A DNA stretch of 64,000 nt from CBDBND01 sp965262665 (GTDB taxonomy: Bacteria > Pseudomonadota > Alphaproteobacteria > Rhodospirillales > Rhodospirillaceae). The stretch is taken from contig CBDHFR010000004.1 in the NCBI GenBank assembly GCA_965262665.1, positions 3,893,918-3,957,917 on the forward strand, written 5' to 3'. Below, in pieces: positions 36,985 to 46,274 of this stretch. The position numbers and the translations under genes were made by a program. Every line of letters starts with the position of its first letter. Within the stretch, counting starts at the first letter, position 1. The notes beneath the pieces were generated by a model. That model saw nothing but the letters and a program-made list of their open reading frames with translations. It had not been told where the DNA came from and searched no databases.

Positions 36985-38043
36985 TAGCATTTCCGATTTA
37001 TTCTGACGCATAGCCGTCAGCAACCAAGAAGTTCCTGCAGTGCTCGTGATTGAAGAGGCCGCAGACGTTACCGGCGGCTTTCCACAGACCATCGATGGTG
37101 CGGGGTTTTAAGCGCTTCATGTGAGCTTTGAACTTTGAAAATGCGAGCTCGATCGGGTTGAAGTCCGGCGCATAGGGCGGCAGGAACAAAAGCCATGCGC
37201 CCCGCTTTTCAACCGCCCGCCTGGCACCGTCGCGTTTGTCGGCCGGCAGATTGCCGGGGACAACAACAGCGCCTTTTTGAAGGGTCGGGGCGCGTTGCGT
37301 TTTGATGTACTGCTCGAATGCATCACCGTCCATGGCGCCCTCGATCAAATCAGGGCACCCAGGGCGCGGTCAGGCCGTCACCGCGCAATCCGGCAATGAA
37401 GGTCATGGTTTTCCAATGACCATGGGGAATGGCGGCAACCATCCGCTGGCCGCTGGGACAGCGCCCCCGCAGGCGCGCCATTTTGGTATTGATACTTGTT
37501 TCGTCAAGGAACACGATCCTGCCGACCCGCTCGGGATGGGCCGGGAGCCGGGCCTGACGTTGGCGCCAAACCACGCGTGCTGCCTGCCCATCCGCGCGTT
37601 CCTGTTCACTGGCGTGGGCGGTTTTTTTAAAGCTGATCTTGCGCGCGCGGAACCAGTCATTAATCGTCGAAGTCGGCGCAATCACTTGGTGAACTTCGTC
37701 CAGACGCTCAGACAGCTCTTGCAGTGTCGGGTCTGGCGTCTCCTTAATCCAGCGCAGGATATCCTCGCCGTCAAGGATCAAGACGGCGCTGGCGCGACGG
37801 CCGTGGCTTGACCGCGACAGTCCCCTCGTCTTCATATCGCCCGCCATCCCGCACCGCCGAGCTTGCGCTCACCTCAAAAAGGGCTGCCGCCTGACGGCGC
37901 GACATGCCCGACGCCACTTTCCTCGCCAAACGAATACGCAGGTCTTCCGATACAGCCACGATGCCCCCGCCAAAGCGGCTATCGAATCAGTCCGCCAAGA
38001 CCATGACAACAAAATTTTGATTCATTCAACCTCGGAAACGCTC
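36985..38043 (-). mobile_element. IS630-family element, copy B1
   Basis: Ends gcatttccg (36987) and, inverted, gcgtttccg (to 38041), flanked within two bases by TA on both sides (36983-36984; 38044-38045), as IS630 integrates into TA. It differs from copy B2 (46274-47333) by about ten bases in 1.06 kb. It inserted at the 3' end of the DUF1501 gene. Confidence 0.85.
36998..37959 (-). CDS. IS630 transposase in three frames joined by two +1 sites
   Basis: The first frame (37959-37771, MAVSEDLRIRLARKVASGMS) is the helix-turn-helix part and ends at CCT-TGA-C. The second (to 37350) has WFRARKISFKK and the catalytic Asp region RIVFLDETSINTKM, and ends at CCC-TGA-T. The third (37348-36998) has LLFLPPYAPDFNPIELAFSK. 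At both stops a single +1 step (reading GAC and GAT) joins frames exactly: 962 nt minus two gives a 319-residue protein plus stop, a normal length for IS630. The first step gives RRLDP-DGEDILRW, the second APWVP-DLIEGAM. Both sites exist in copy B2. This could be programmed frameshifting or two old deletions; the stop context (Pro codon followed by TGA) favours a closer look. Confidence 0.75.
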
Positions 38044-38045
38044 TA

Positions 38046-39239
38046 GGGGTTTGTGGGCAAGAGACGGAAAAACTTTTTCGGGTGTTGTTTCACCGCGCCG
38101 CTTGGTCAGAATTTCAGTAATCACTTGGCGATAGTCGGCTGTAACCATCAAATCTCCTTGCCGGAGTTTTTTTGTTCCAGTCCCGGCCAAGTGCCGTAAA
38201 AGCTCCCACCTTTAACAGCGCCGCCCAGAACAAACATGAAGGCGGCCGATCCGTGATCGGTGCCGCCGTTGGCGTTTTCCTCCAGCCGACGTCCAAATTC
38301 CGTCATGGTTACGATTGTAACCCGGTCCTTGTAGTCGGCGATGTCTTGCCAAAAGGCGTTGAGGGTCTTTGACAGTTCTGCAGCGTGATCAGGGAAATAG
38401 CGATTCATCTGAAAATGATGATCCTAGCCGCCGTAATCCACCGTCGCCACGCCCAGACCCGTATCTATTTTGATCAAATCGGCAACGGATCGCATGGCCG
38501 TTGAAAACTGACTTTGGGTATAGAGCGATTGGGCTGGAATCCTTTCCGGCAGCTGTTCCAGTTTCTCGCGGACCGAACGAATGGTCCGGGCCGTTTCGCG
38601 GGCTGCGGTGGCATGGGGTTCCGGTCCACTGTTCATTGCCTCGATGACACTCAGGTGAAAATCGCCGCCGATGACGTTGAATTCAGCCACGTCGGGGATC
38701 GCCACCGCGCCGGAGAAACCCTGTAATGACACGTGCGTATCAGCCCGGCTGGCAACAGCACCCAGGTTAGGTAGGAGAAGATCGCGAGAAAGCAGATGAC
38801 GGGCCAGCCAACCGCCGGCCAGTGGGCCGTCCACATCGACGATGCCCCGTTCCATCTTGTCCTGAATGTCGAAATGACTGCGACTGTCCGTCTCTACTCC
38901 TGCCGCGTTGACGATGGCGAGACTGCCGTCATCGTACAGGGCTTTGAGTTCGGGCACGCGGGGATGAAAAAAAAACGGTTCCCCATCCAGCTCACCGATG
39001 GGCAAACCGGCAGACGCCTGAATGCCGATGGTCGGGCGTTGGTCGTGATAAGGACCGTTGTCGGCTGGCGGAATGAGCGTCAGACCGTCGCAGCCGAAGC
39101 GCAGGAAAATCACGATCAACGTGTCGCGGGTGTGGGCGGATCCTTCTTGCGAAAAGGCGACCTTGGCACCGGACCCGAGTGTGGTCAGCGCGGCGCTTGA
39201 AGATGCGGACGAGAGAAATGTGCGGCGGGACAGTGTCAT
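38046..39239 (-). pseudogene. DUF1501 family secreted protein, nonsense codon and frameshift
   Basis: ATG 39239 starts a Tat signal (LSRRTFLSSASSSAALTTLG). The DUF1501 body follows: DTLIVIFLRFGCDGLTLIPP, GVETDSRSHFDIQDKMERG. At 38424 the conserved GGWD motif has TAG in place of the Trp codon (DYGG-stop-DHHFQ). After that the frame continues with TEFGRRLEENANGGTDHGSA until A7 at about 38167, where a one-base shift restores LRQGDLMVTADYRQVITEIL. The IS630 cuts off the last residues. DUF1501 proteins are exported, sulfatase/alkaline-phosphatase-fold-like proteins of unknown role, usually paired with DUF1800, as here (10-bp gap). Confidence 0.85.
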
Positions 39240-39249
39240 CGGCGTAGCC

Positions 39250-40835
39250 CTATCGCATCGCAAATTCAGGCGACGCACCGATAATCGCCATGAATCGTCT
39301 GAGGGCGCTTTCCATATTCATGATACCGCCGGACCGGAACGCTGCGGTGAGGCCGATGACTCCATTGATATCGTCGACCAATGCCTGCATGCCTTCGGGG
39401 CGAAGCCGGTAGCCTACCAAGCGGCCGACCCAATAGTCGGCCAGGGCTTCGGGTGACTCCCGGATCTCCATGGGTGTTTGTCGCGCCAGGGTGGTGCGGA
39501 ACGACGGATGAGACAGGACATGGAGCAACAGGTCCCACGTTTCCAAATTCGCAGCCGTTGAATACCAGTGGGCGTCGTGATCGGGACGGCCTTCCGGTGT
39601 CGGCCAGGCGTAAGACCATCGCCAAGAGTGGCGACCGCATCGAAGGCCCCATTGTAGGCGTTGACGGTGGTGTTGGTAGTGCGCAAGAGAGCAATGACCC
39701 GTTCGTACGGACGGCGCAGCTTGGATGGTGGTGCGCCGATCTCCGCCCCTTCGATGAGAATGGCGCGCATGACATGCTTCAGTTGGTCCGGCTTGTCCTG
39801 GTTGGCCTTCCACGCCGCCTTGGCTCGGTCAACAACGTACTGCGGCGGCGCATCGCCGAAAAGTATCCGGCACAGTTTGGTGCACACAAAGTCTGCCGTT
39901 GATGGATGGGCAGCGACCATATCGAGGATGACCCGGCCTTGAGCCATGTCGACTTTGTAGTGTGACAAGTCAACGCCCATGAACATCCCGGCATCGTCGT
40001 TGTGTTGCACCGGGTTGTAGACGAAGGCCCCGGTGAACGGCAGACGGCCGTTGGGCCCTTCCTGTCCCTGACAAACAGTCCAACCGGAAAACGCCAGTGA
40101 AGTCTGGATGATATCGTCATCGGTGAATCCGGCGACGGTGTCTGATTTAGAACTCGAACGGCTCAAACCCAAATACGCTTGACGGCCCAGGGTATGCAGC
40201 TCGAGCAATTCTCGAGCGTAGTTCTCGTTGGGATGCTCCGCCGTGCTCGCCGCGTTGTTTAGATAGAGGAGCATAGAGGTGCTGGTCGCCACCGCTTCCA
40301 GCAATTCGCGGAAATTACCAAACACCCGAGGGCGGATGACGGTGCTGTCGAATGTGGGCAGGGCCGCCGAGCCGTAAATATCCTGCTGCCGGCCGATGTT
40401 GAAATGGTTGTTCCAAAAATCGGTCATGAATTCGCGCAATTGATAGGTTGCGTGGGTATTGCGAATCCAGGTATCGGCGTTGAGTTCTTCTTGAATGCGT
40501 TTGCGTTCGTTGGGAGCAATGGTGATTTCCGTTTTGCTCACCATGTCCCACAACTCTGAAACATCGGTCTTGAGGTAGTTAAACGGACGCCGTTCATCTA
40601 TTGACGGCCACCCCGGGCTGTCGCCCGCCGGACCCCGGTACGCATACATAATCCGCATGGTGCGCCCATCAATATGAGAAGCCACGTCGGGCTCGTCACC
40701 GGGTGGAGGGTTCAGCTGGGCCTCGACCCAAGGTACCCAGCCGAGGTCCTGTACGTGCTTAACGTCTTCCTCGCTGGCGCCGAATGTGACGTGGCTGAGG
40801 GCACAGTGTTTAAAACTGGATGTCTCAGGAAGCAT
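39250..40835 (-). pseudogene. DUF1800 family protein, one frameshift
   Basis: From ATG 40835 (MLPETSSFKHCALSHVTFGA) the frame gives typical DUF1800 sequence: FMTDFWNNHFNI, PNENYARELLELHTLG, DDDIIQTSLAFSGWTV, FVCTKLCRILFGD. Near 39610 the frame shifts and goes on with HDAHWYSTAANLETWDLLLH and SALRRFMAIIGASPEFAMR to the stop at 39250. Together about 528 residues, normal for the family. The function is unknown; DUF1800/DUF1501 pairs are common secreted protein pairs. It begins 11 bp after the MtrB/PioB gene. Confidence 0.85.
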
Positions 40836-40846
40836 GGTCCGCAATC

Positions 40847-42430
40847 CTAAAACTGATACTGCACGGTGGCCCAACCGATATGCGCCGTGTACTGCGGTGG
40901 CACAATGCCGGAGCCAAAGATCTGAGCCACTGGTGCAAAACCGATGCCATCGTACTGCCAATCCCGACTGCGGTGCCACTCCAAGGTATAGCCAGCACGC
41001 AGCGTTAGCTCGGGTCGTATGGCATAGGCGGTATGGAGCCCGAGGGTGTGTGTTTTTTCCTCCGTATCCGGCAGCAGTTCCGTTTGGGTCAAAATATTAA
41101 ACGGTCTAGTCTGGACATCGGTCTTGGATGCACCGTCGGACAGATAGTATTGCCCGCCGACCGACAGTTCATCGGGCCGGATTTGCCAGTCAATGGTGAG
41201 ACCGGCCGAGAACACGCTGTCCTTTATGCCGACGCGCCATTCCTGGTCGGGATTGGATTCGTTGAGACCAAAAATCAAACAGCCGTTTTGATCGGACCCA
41301 TATTCTTCGTAGCTGTAAAGGCCGCTAGCGATCAGCGAGTCAGTTACCTGGTAGGAAAAATCAGAACTGAGCAACAGTGAGTCCGCCTGCCTCAGGCCCA
41401 GCGCTGATTGATTGTAGGAATCCTCAGAGTACGCTCCTGTAACCGCGAGGTTGGTGTCATAGGTGGGGCTCACACTGACGCTGCCCTTGAGTTGGGTGCG
41501 TGTCCGATCGGCCATGTTGTATTTGCGCAGCAAGGGACGCTCGATGGACTGGGTGAACGGCGAAGCAGCGAGATAGGATTCGGTGTGGCTGAGATCCCAC
41601 GACAAAGCATCGTTGTATTCCGACCCGTCCCGTTTGGAATGACTCACTGCCAGCCAAGCCGACCCCAGTTCAAAATTCGACAAGACCTTCGCTTTGAATT
41701 CGTGGGTCTCGGTTCTGGCGACTTGCTGATTGTCCCGCGATTTGAAGTCACCCTTGTACGTGAGCCGTACGCGGGTGCGCGGCGTAACCCGATAACCAGC
41801 TTCGGCTTTGACCTGATGGAACGTAAAGCTGTGAGGAAGATTGAGCCTGATGTAACGGCTGTTCCCCGGAATGAACGGCACCGGTTGATCCTGGGCGTCG
41901 TTGGTCACATAGGCATAAGTGTCCATCGGTGAACGATTGTCGCGGTCATCAAAAACATAGTGCACCAGGAAGTCGAGGTTCTTGCGTTCCCGTGAGGTAA
42001 AGGAATTTTTGGTGTAGGTCTTGTTCACCTTACCGTTAAGTGAAGCACGCGGCAGCGGTACCGGCACGTTGAGTTGTGGAGTTATGGTGTAGGGAAAAAA
42101 GTCGTCGTTCTGTTTTTGATAGGTATGGCTAGCGTTGAGCCGCACGTGTGTTTTTGGTGAAAAAGCATATCCACCGGTCAGAGAAAACTGATGGGCCGAT
42201 GAATCGGGCGGTAGACTGTGCTGACCAATGGCAAAGGGAAATCCGGCAAAGGCGCCTGCTGGCCACGGCACACCGATGGATCGGGCATAGGGATTCTGGA
42301 CGTTGACGGCATCAATATTGCTAGTGAAGGCAGACAGGGTATAGGCCGCCGACCAATGCAGACGGGCATCGGCGTAGGATATGGATGCGGTGAAGCGGTT
42401 GGAATCGTAGTCGATGGGCTGTGGGAAGAA
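40847..42430 (-). pseudogene. MtrB/PioB-family outer membrane barrel, 5' truncated
   Basis: About 527 residues of alternating beta-strands ending in a terminal Phe (IGWATVQYQF). Characteristic blocks are YVFDDRDNRSPMDTYAYVTN, KAEAGYRVTPRTRVRLTYKG and LSNFELGSAWLAVSHSKRDG, as in MtrB/PioB (decaheme-associated) porins that sheathe multihaem cytochromes for electron transfer across the outer membrane. Family members are 650-850 residues, so the signal peptide and N-terminal strands are gone; an in-frame TGA precedes position 42430 and IS-derived sequence follows. No multihaem cytochrome gene (CXXCH repeats) is seen in the window. It is the first gene of an operon with DUF1800 and DUF1501. Confidence 0.78.
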
Positions 42431-42477
42431 CACACGTGAGTGTCAGAAACTTTGTGTGTGAGCTGATTTACAAAAAT

Positions 42478-42495
42478 CAGGGAACCCGTTCCCTG
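42478..42495. repeat. short perfect inverted repeat
   Basis: cagggaac-cc-gttccctg, extended imperfectly on both sides. It lies between the truncated MtrB/PioB gene and the IS110 end; it may be a hairpin of the mobile element. Confidence 0.5.
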
Positions 42496-42635
42496 GTTTG
42501 TGAGCGACCCTGGTGATAAACCCATGCCAGCCGGCGATGTCCTCGGTCCAGGAGGAGTCCCGAAGGGAAGCTCCTGGAGGGAGGGCGCCGTTGGATGGCT
42601 GACTTGAACTAGACTCGATGTGATCTGACACCGCT

Positions 42636-42747
42636 CCTTTCCCAGCAAGCTGGAATGGGAGCGGCGCATCTCTTGATGGAGATGGTGGTTGTCCGTTTTG
42701 ATGGTGGTGCACACCAACCACAAAACGAGGAAATGGGATGAACGCCT
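42636..42747. repeat. 112-bp direct repeat, pair of 15330-15441
   Basis: See 15330-15441. Here it ends 111 bp before the IS110 transposase start, so it probably belongs to the left non-coding end of that element or to a neighbour it was inserted in. Confidence 0.75.
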
Positions 42748-42858
42748 CCCACCCCTTGATGTTCGAAGGCCGAAAGGGTTGGACCCTCGCGGGCCGACGG
42801 CATCAAAGTGCCAAGTGGTGAAGAGCAAGCTCTTCACGGGCAAACCGGAGGATCCGAC
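42748..42858 (+). ncRNA. candidate IS110 bridge-RNA region
   Basis: IS110-type elements carry a structured bridge RNA in the non-coding end upstream of the transposase. This GC-rich stretch can form hairpins (gaagagcaagctcttc at about 42819-42834; a gggttggaccctcgcgg segment upstream) and has no coding capacity. The call is by position and fold potential only. Confidence 0.3.
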
Positions 42859-43335
42859 ATGAAGACCAACAGAACCGTCGTTGGTGTGGATACGGCAAAG
42901 CGAGTGTTCCAGTTGCACTGGGTGGATATGGAGGCGGGTGAGATTGTCGATTTGAAGCTGACGCGGGCGAAGTTCCTGGAGCACTTCGCCAACCGCACGC
43001 CCTGCGTTGTGGCGATGGCGGCGTGCGGCGGCACGCAGCATTGGGCGCGCCGGCTGCGGGAACTCGGGCACGAGCCCCGGCTGTTGCCGGCCAAGGCTGT
43101 TCGGCCCTTCGTTGGCGGCAATAAGAACGATGCGCAGGACGCGCGGGCGATCTGGACCGCGGTTCAGCAACCCGGCATCAAGACCGTTGCGATCAAGACC
43201 GAGGAACAGCAGGCGGTCCTGGCAATGCACCGCATGCGCCAGCAGCTGGTGAAGTTCCGCACTGCCCAGATCAACGGCCTGCGCGGCCTTCTGAGCGAAT
43301 ACGGCGAGGTCATGCCGCAAGGCCGGGCCGGCTAA
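42859..43335 (+). pseudogene. IS110-family transposase, N-terminal DEDD part only
   Basis: From ATG 42859: VVGVDTAKRVFQLHWVDMEA (first catalytic Asp), CVVAMAACGGTQHWARRLRE, GGNKNDAQDARAIWTAVQQP (later acidic residues). It ends after 158 codons in GEVMPQGRAG at 43335, before the C-terminal domain with the catalytic Ser. Full proteins have 320-400 residues, so it is truncated. Confidence 0.85.
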
Positions 43336-43848
43336 GCCGTGCGATCGCCCCGGAAACAAGCGTCCGCGCCGCGTTTGTAACGGTTCCTATAAACAAACCC
43401 TGCCGCCGTTCCCCTATGACTTCAATGGTATCTCGGGCGACAGCATGATCCTGGGCATTGTCACGTTAAGTGATTGTAAGCTGTTTTCGGCATGACTCCA
43501 TGAGGCTAAGCCATTGACATTGCGTAGAGCAGCCATCGACAATTTACCGAGATTTGGAGTGAATCCGGTTAACGTGACAAAGCCATTTAGCTACCTAAAA
43601 TTCTTTAAAAACGACGTACAAATCCGTAATCAAATTGAAGGCGGGTTGGTTACAACTCCAGCGCACCCAGGCGCACTTTTGTCGTATGCTTTCTCCGGCA
43701 CCCCGTTTTCTGCTCCGCCGGAGCACGCTCCTAAGACACCTTTCGTGACCCATAAAAAAGGGCCCAGGCGGAGTGATGTAAGGATCAGTTCTTGTGATTG
43801 TCTACCGGGAACGCAGTCAATGTATGAGTGCGCGCAGCCTCGCCTGGG
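43336..43848. other. about 510 bp without a recognised gene
   Basis: A plus-strand frame of 126 codons (43514-43894) crosses into the IS6 element and resembles nothing I know. The stretch near 43450 (gggcattgtcacgttaag) resembles the IS6 terminal repeat and may be a decayed end. Confidence 0.35.
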
Positions 43849-44650
43849 CATTGTCAGACTAAATCGTCTTGAGTTGAAAAATAAGGTCTCCTAGCATCCA
43901 GAGATGCAAAATCCCTTCCGTTATTTCAACAGCTCGCCCGCGGTAATCCGCCTCGCGGTGATGCTGTATGTTAGATTTCCACTGTCCCTGAGACAGGTCG
44001 AAGATCTACTCCACGAACGGGGTATCGACGTCTCTTACGAAACGGTGCGGTACTGGTGGAACCGCTTTGGCCCGTTGTTTTCTTCGGAGATCCGTAAGAG
44101 GCGGATAGTCCGGCGTAACTGGTCGAACTGGCGCTGGCATCTTGATGAGGTGTTCGTCCGGATCAACGGGAAGACGCATTATCTATGGCGTGCTGTCGAT
44201 CATGAAGGCGAAGTTCTTGAGGTCTATGTCACTAAACGGCGGGATCACAGGGCTGCGCTTGAGTTTCTGAAGCAGGCTATGAAGCGTTATGGCCGGCCAG
44301 CTACCATCGTCATGGACAGGCTACAGTCATACCACGCGGCGATGAAGGTGATCGGTAATGCTGCTGCCCAGACCTGCGGCCGTTGGCTCAACAACCGGGC
44401 GGAAAACTCACATCAGCCCTTCCGACGACGAGAAGGGGCGATGGCTCGGTTCAGAGACATCAAGACCCTACAGAAATTCGCCTCCATCCATGCCTCGATG
44501 CACAACCATTTCAGCCACCAACGTCATCTCAACCGCCGCGATATTTTCAAACAAGCTCGAGCCGCTGCCCTCGTCGAGTGGCAGCAACTTGCTGCCTGAA
44601 ATTACTCGAATTACGGCTTCTTCTACTCAGTGCCAGTTAGTCTGACTGCG
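43849..44650 (+). mobile_element. IS6-family element
   Basis: Left terminal repeat gggcattgtcagactaaatc near 43851; right end, inverted, gcagtcagactaactgg near 44650, sharing gtcagactaa. One intact transposase gene lies between. Its left end is the source or relative of the solitary ends at 7083, 16000, 24525 and 29439. Confidence 0.78.
43904..44599 (+). CDS. IS6-family DDE transposase
   Basis: A 231-residue transposase. Helix-turn-helix VEDLLHERGIDVSYETVRYW; catalytic residues D in NWRWHLDEVFVRINGK, D in TIVMDRLQSYHAAMK and E in NNRAENSHQPFRRREGAMAR. Length is that of IS26-like enzymes. It appears intact and could act in trans on the solitary IS6 ends in this window. Confidence 0.9.
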   Translation: MQNPFRYFNSSPAVIRLAVMLYVRFPLSLRQVEDLLHERGIDVSYETVRYWWNRFGPLFSSEIRKRRIVRRNWSNWRWHLDEVFVRINGKTHYLWRAVDHEGEVLEVYVTKRRDHRAALEFLKQAMKRYGRPATIVMDRLQSYHAAMKVIGNAAAQTCGRWLNNRAENSHQPFRRREGAMARFRDIKTLQKFASIHASMHNHFSHQRHLNRRDIFKQARAAALVEWQQLAA

Positions 44651-44796
44651 AGGATCCTTTCGCGGGAAGCAGCCCTGTTCTGAGATGCTTCGTGTCGTCG
44701 CTGCCTTGGGTGGTCTGACCTATAATATGACCGACTTCGTGTCTTTGCATTGACGTGTCGGCCACCCGAGCGGCGCCGTAGTGCCTCGCCGGCCAG

Positions 44797-45156
44797 GTGG
44801 GCAGTGCCACCGCCGATGCGGCAGCCGGTGAACTCAATGCATTCGAGGAAAAATGGACCGGGAAATATCCGTCTATCGCGCCGGCCTGGCGCCGGGCGTG
44901 GGACGAGGTGACACCCTTCTTTGCGTTCGATCCAGCGATCCGAAAGATCATTTACACCACCAATGCCATAGAAAGCCTCAACCGCGTGATCCGGAAATCG
45001 ATAAAAACACGCGGATCGTTTCCGACCGAGGAGGCTGCAACTAAGCTGATCTATCTGGCGATCCGCAACTTCGAAAAGGGCGGCAGAAATGTCCGCGAAT
45101 GGTTTGATGCCCGAAATCAATTTGCGATAATGTACGCAGAGCGTTTCAACACGTGA
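44797..45156 (+). pseudogene. IS256-family transposase, C-terminal fragment
   Basis: The sequence WRRAWDEVTPFFAFDPAIRK, IIYTTNAIESLNRVIRKSIK and TRGSFPTEEAATKLIYLAIR is the C-terminal block of IS256/mutator transposases, ending in NQFAIMYAERFNT. The first two thirds, including the first catalytic residues, are absent. Confidence 0.88.
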
Positions 45157-45179
45157 CCGTATCTGAAACCCGAATGGGC

Positions 45180-46060
45180 CAAGCCAGATACACAGAGTTT
45201 AGGATACTCCCGCGCGCACCCGTAGGCGGAGGGTTTCCATCCCCGCTCTTTCGGTTGCAGAGTGGGGTCACAGTTCCGCCATAGGCCACGTTTCCAGCCG
45301 CCCTCCCTAAAATTCCGTACGTCGGGTTTTCCCCAGTACGGCTTCAAGCATCAGGCACCTAACAGTTCGGACAGGGGCCTTCCGTGGATGCGTCAGGGTT
45401 AAGACCGATCCAGCCATTCACCTTACAACACCCCGCGTTTACCCCGTCCTTAGGCGGTGCCTCCCCCTTGAGCCACTTCCGCCTCTGTGTGCGGAACTCA
45501 GAGTTATGACACCGCCACCTGAGCCCAGAGGTCCTCGCTCCGACCGGGTTGTGTTGTCCCGGCTATCAACGCTTGACGACCTCATCCGCCAGTGTGGAAA
45601 TCTCCGCCTCATTTCCCGGCACAGCCGGTTATAGACGCGGTCTTTGCCATTCAAGGATCATCCTGTCTGGTCTCCACACCTTCCGGACTTTCGCTGCGGT
45701 ACTTTCCAGGATTGCCGTCTTCAGCTTACGCCGGGAGCCCCGATGCGTGCACCTCAGTTCTTCCGCACCGGCACTGGCCATCGGGGAGAAGGGACAAACC
45801 CTTGGCAGCTCCAATAGTTCCACTTCAATCAGCTTCGTGCGGGGGTTTATTTCGACGTCTCGTCCGTTCGTTTTCACTACGGCCCTCCTGTTCGCTTGCC
45901 CCCCGTGCTGACCAGACCTGAGGGGCTCTATGTCCTCCCGGCCTTCCGGGGCTTTTACATCCGGGCTTTCAGGTCGCCTGGTCACCCCTGGCTCCTGCCG
46001 GATATAACTACGACGCCAAACTGAGAATTGCGTCGGCGGAACTTTCACCCGCAAGCACAG
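45180..46060 (-). ncRNA. group II intron remnant, 5' RNA part without reverse transcriptase
   Basis: Read on the minus strand, the region has the look of a bacterial group II intron: a 5' portion with ggtgaaagttccgcc and ccaggcgacctgaaagcc, a middle with gaggacctctgggctcag, and near 45300 the segment gaagccgtactggggaaaac followed by ccgacgtacggaa, as found just before the intron-encoded protein. No reverse transcriptase sequence follows; instead the IS256 scrap begins. The open frames here are the spurious ones commonly annotated in such introns. Exact ends are uncertain. Confidence 0.5.
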
Positions 46061-46080
46061 CAGTTAGTCTCGCTGCACCC

Positions 46081-46160
46081 CTTCCGAAAACCTTATCCGA
46101 AGATCTTCATGATGCAAACCGCTTAGGTGTGGATGAGGTTTTCGAAAGAGACAGGACGTC
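46081..46160 (+). repeat. dispersed palindromic element, full copy e
   Basis: Left arm ccttccgaaaaccttatccg, centre cttcatgatgcaaacc, right arm gtgtggatgaggttttcgaa. The best-conserved complete copy; the arms are complementary over about 15 bp. Confidence 0.75.
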
Positions 46161-46167
46161 TACGCTA

Positions 46168-46274
46168 CGGAGTCTGGCGACCGCATGGTCCGCACGCTCA
46201 ATCTCTATGAATTCAAAGACGGCAAACGCTGGCGCAACTGGAAATTCTTTCCAGTGGAGAGTCGCCCTAATTAG
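46168..46274 (+). pseudogene. C-terminal scrap of an unidentified small protein
   Basis: An open frame reads TESGDRMVRTLNLYEFKDGK then RWRNWKFFPVES up to a stop at the IS630 border. It resembles the end of SnoaL/NTF2-like proteins. The upstream part is replaced by the dispersed palindrome. Confidence 0.35.

Noticed and set aside
40847..42430. Calling the barrel gene a sixth TonB-dependent receptor
   Set aside because: There is no plug domain and the strand blocks fit the MtrB/PioB family better.
43514..43894. A 126-codon plus-strand frame upstream of the IS6
   Set aside because: It crosses the IS6 terminus, has no recognisable motif and no good ribosome-binding site.
45117..46054. Protein-coding genes in the 45.1-46.1 kb stretch
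   Set aside because: The frames resemble the spurious ones annotated in group II introns; no reverse transcriptase or maturase motif appears.
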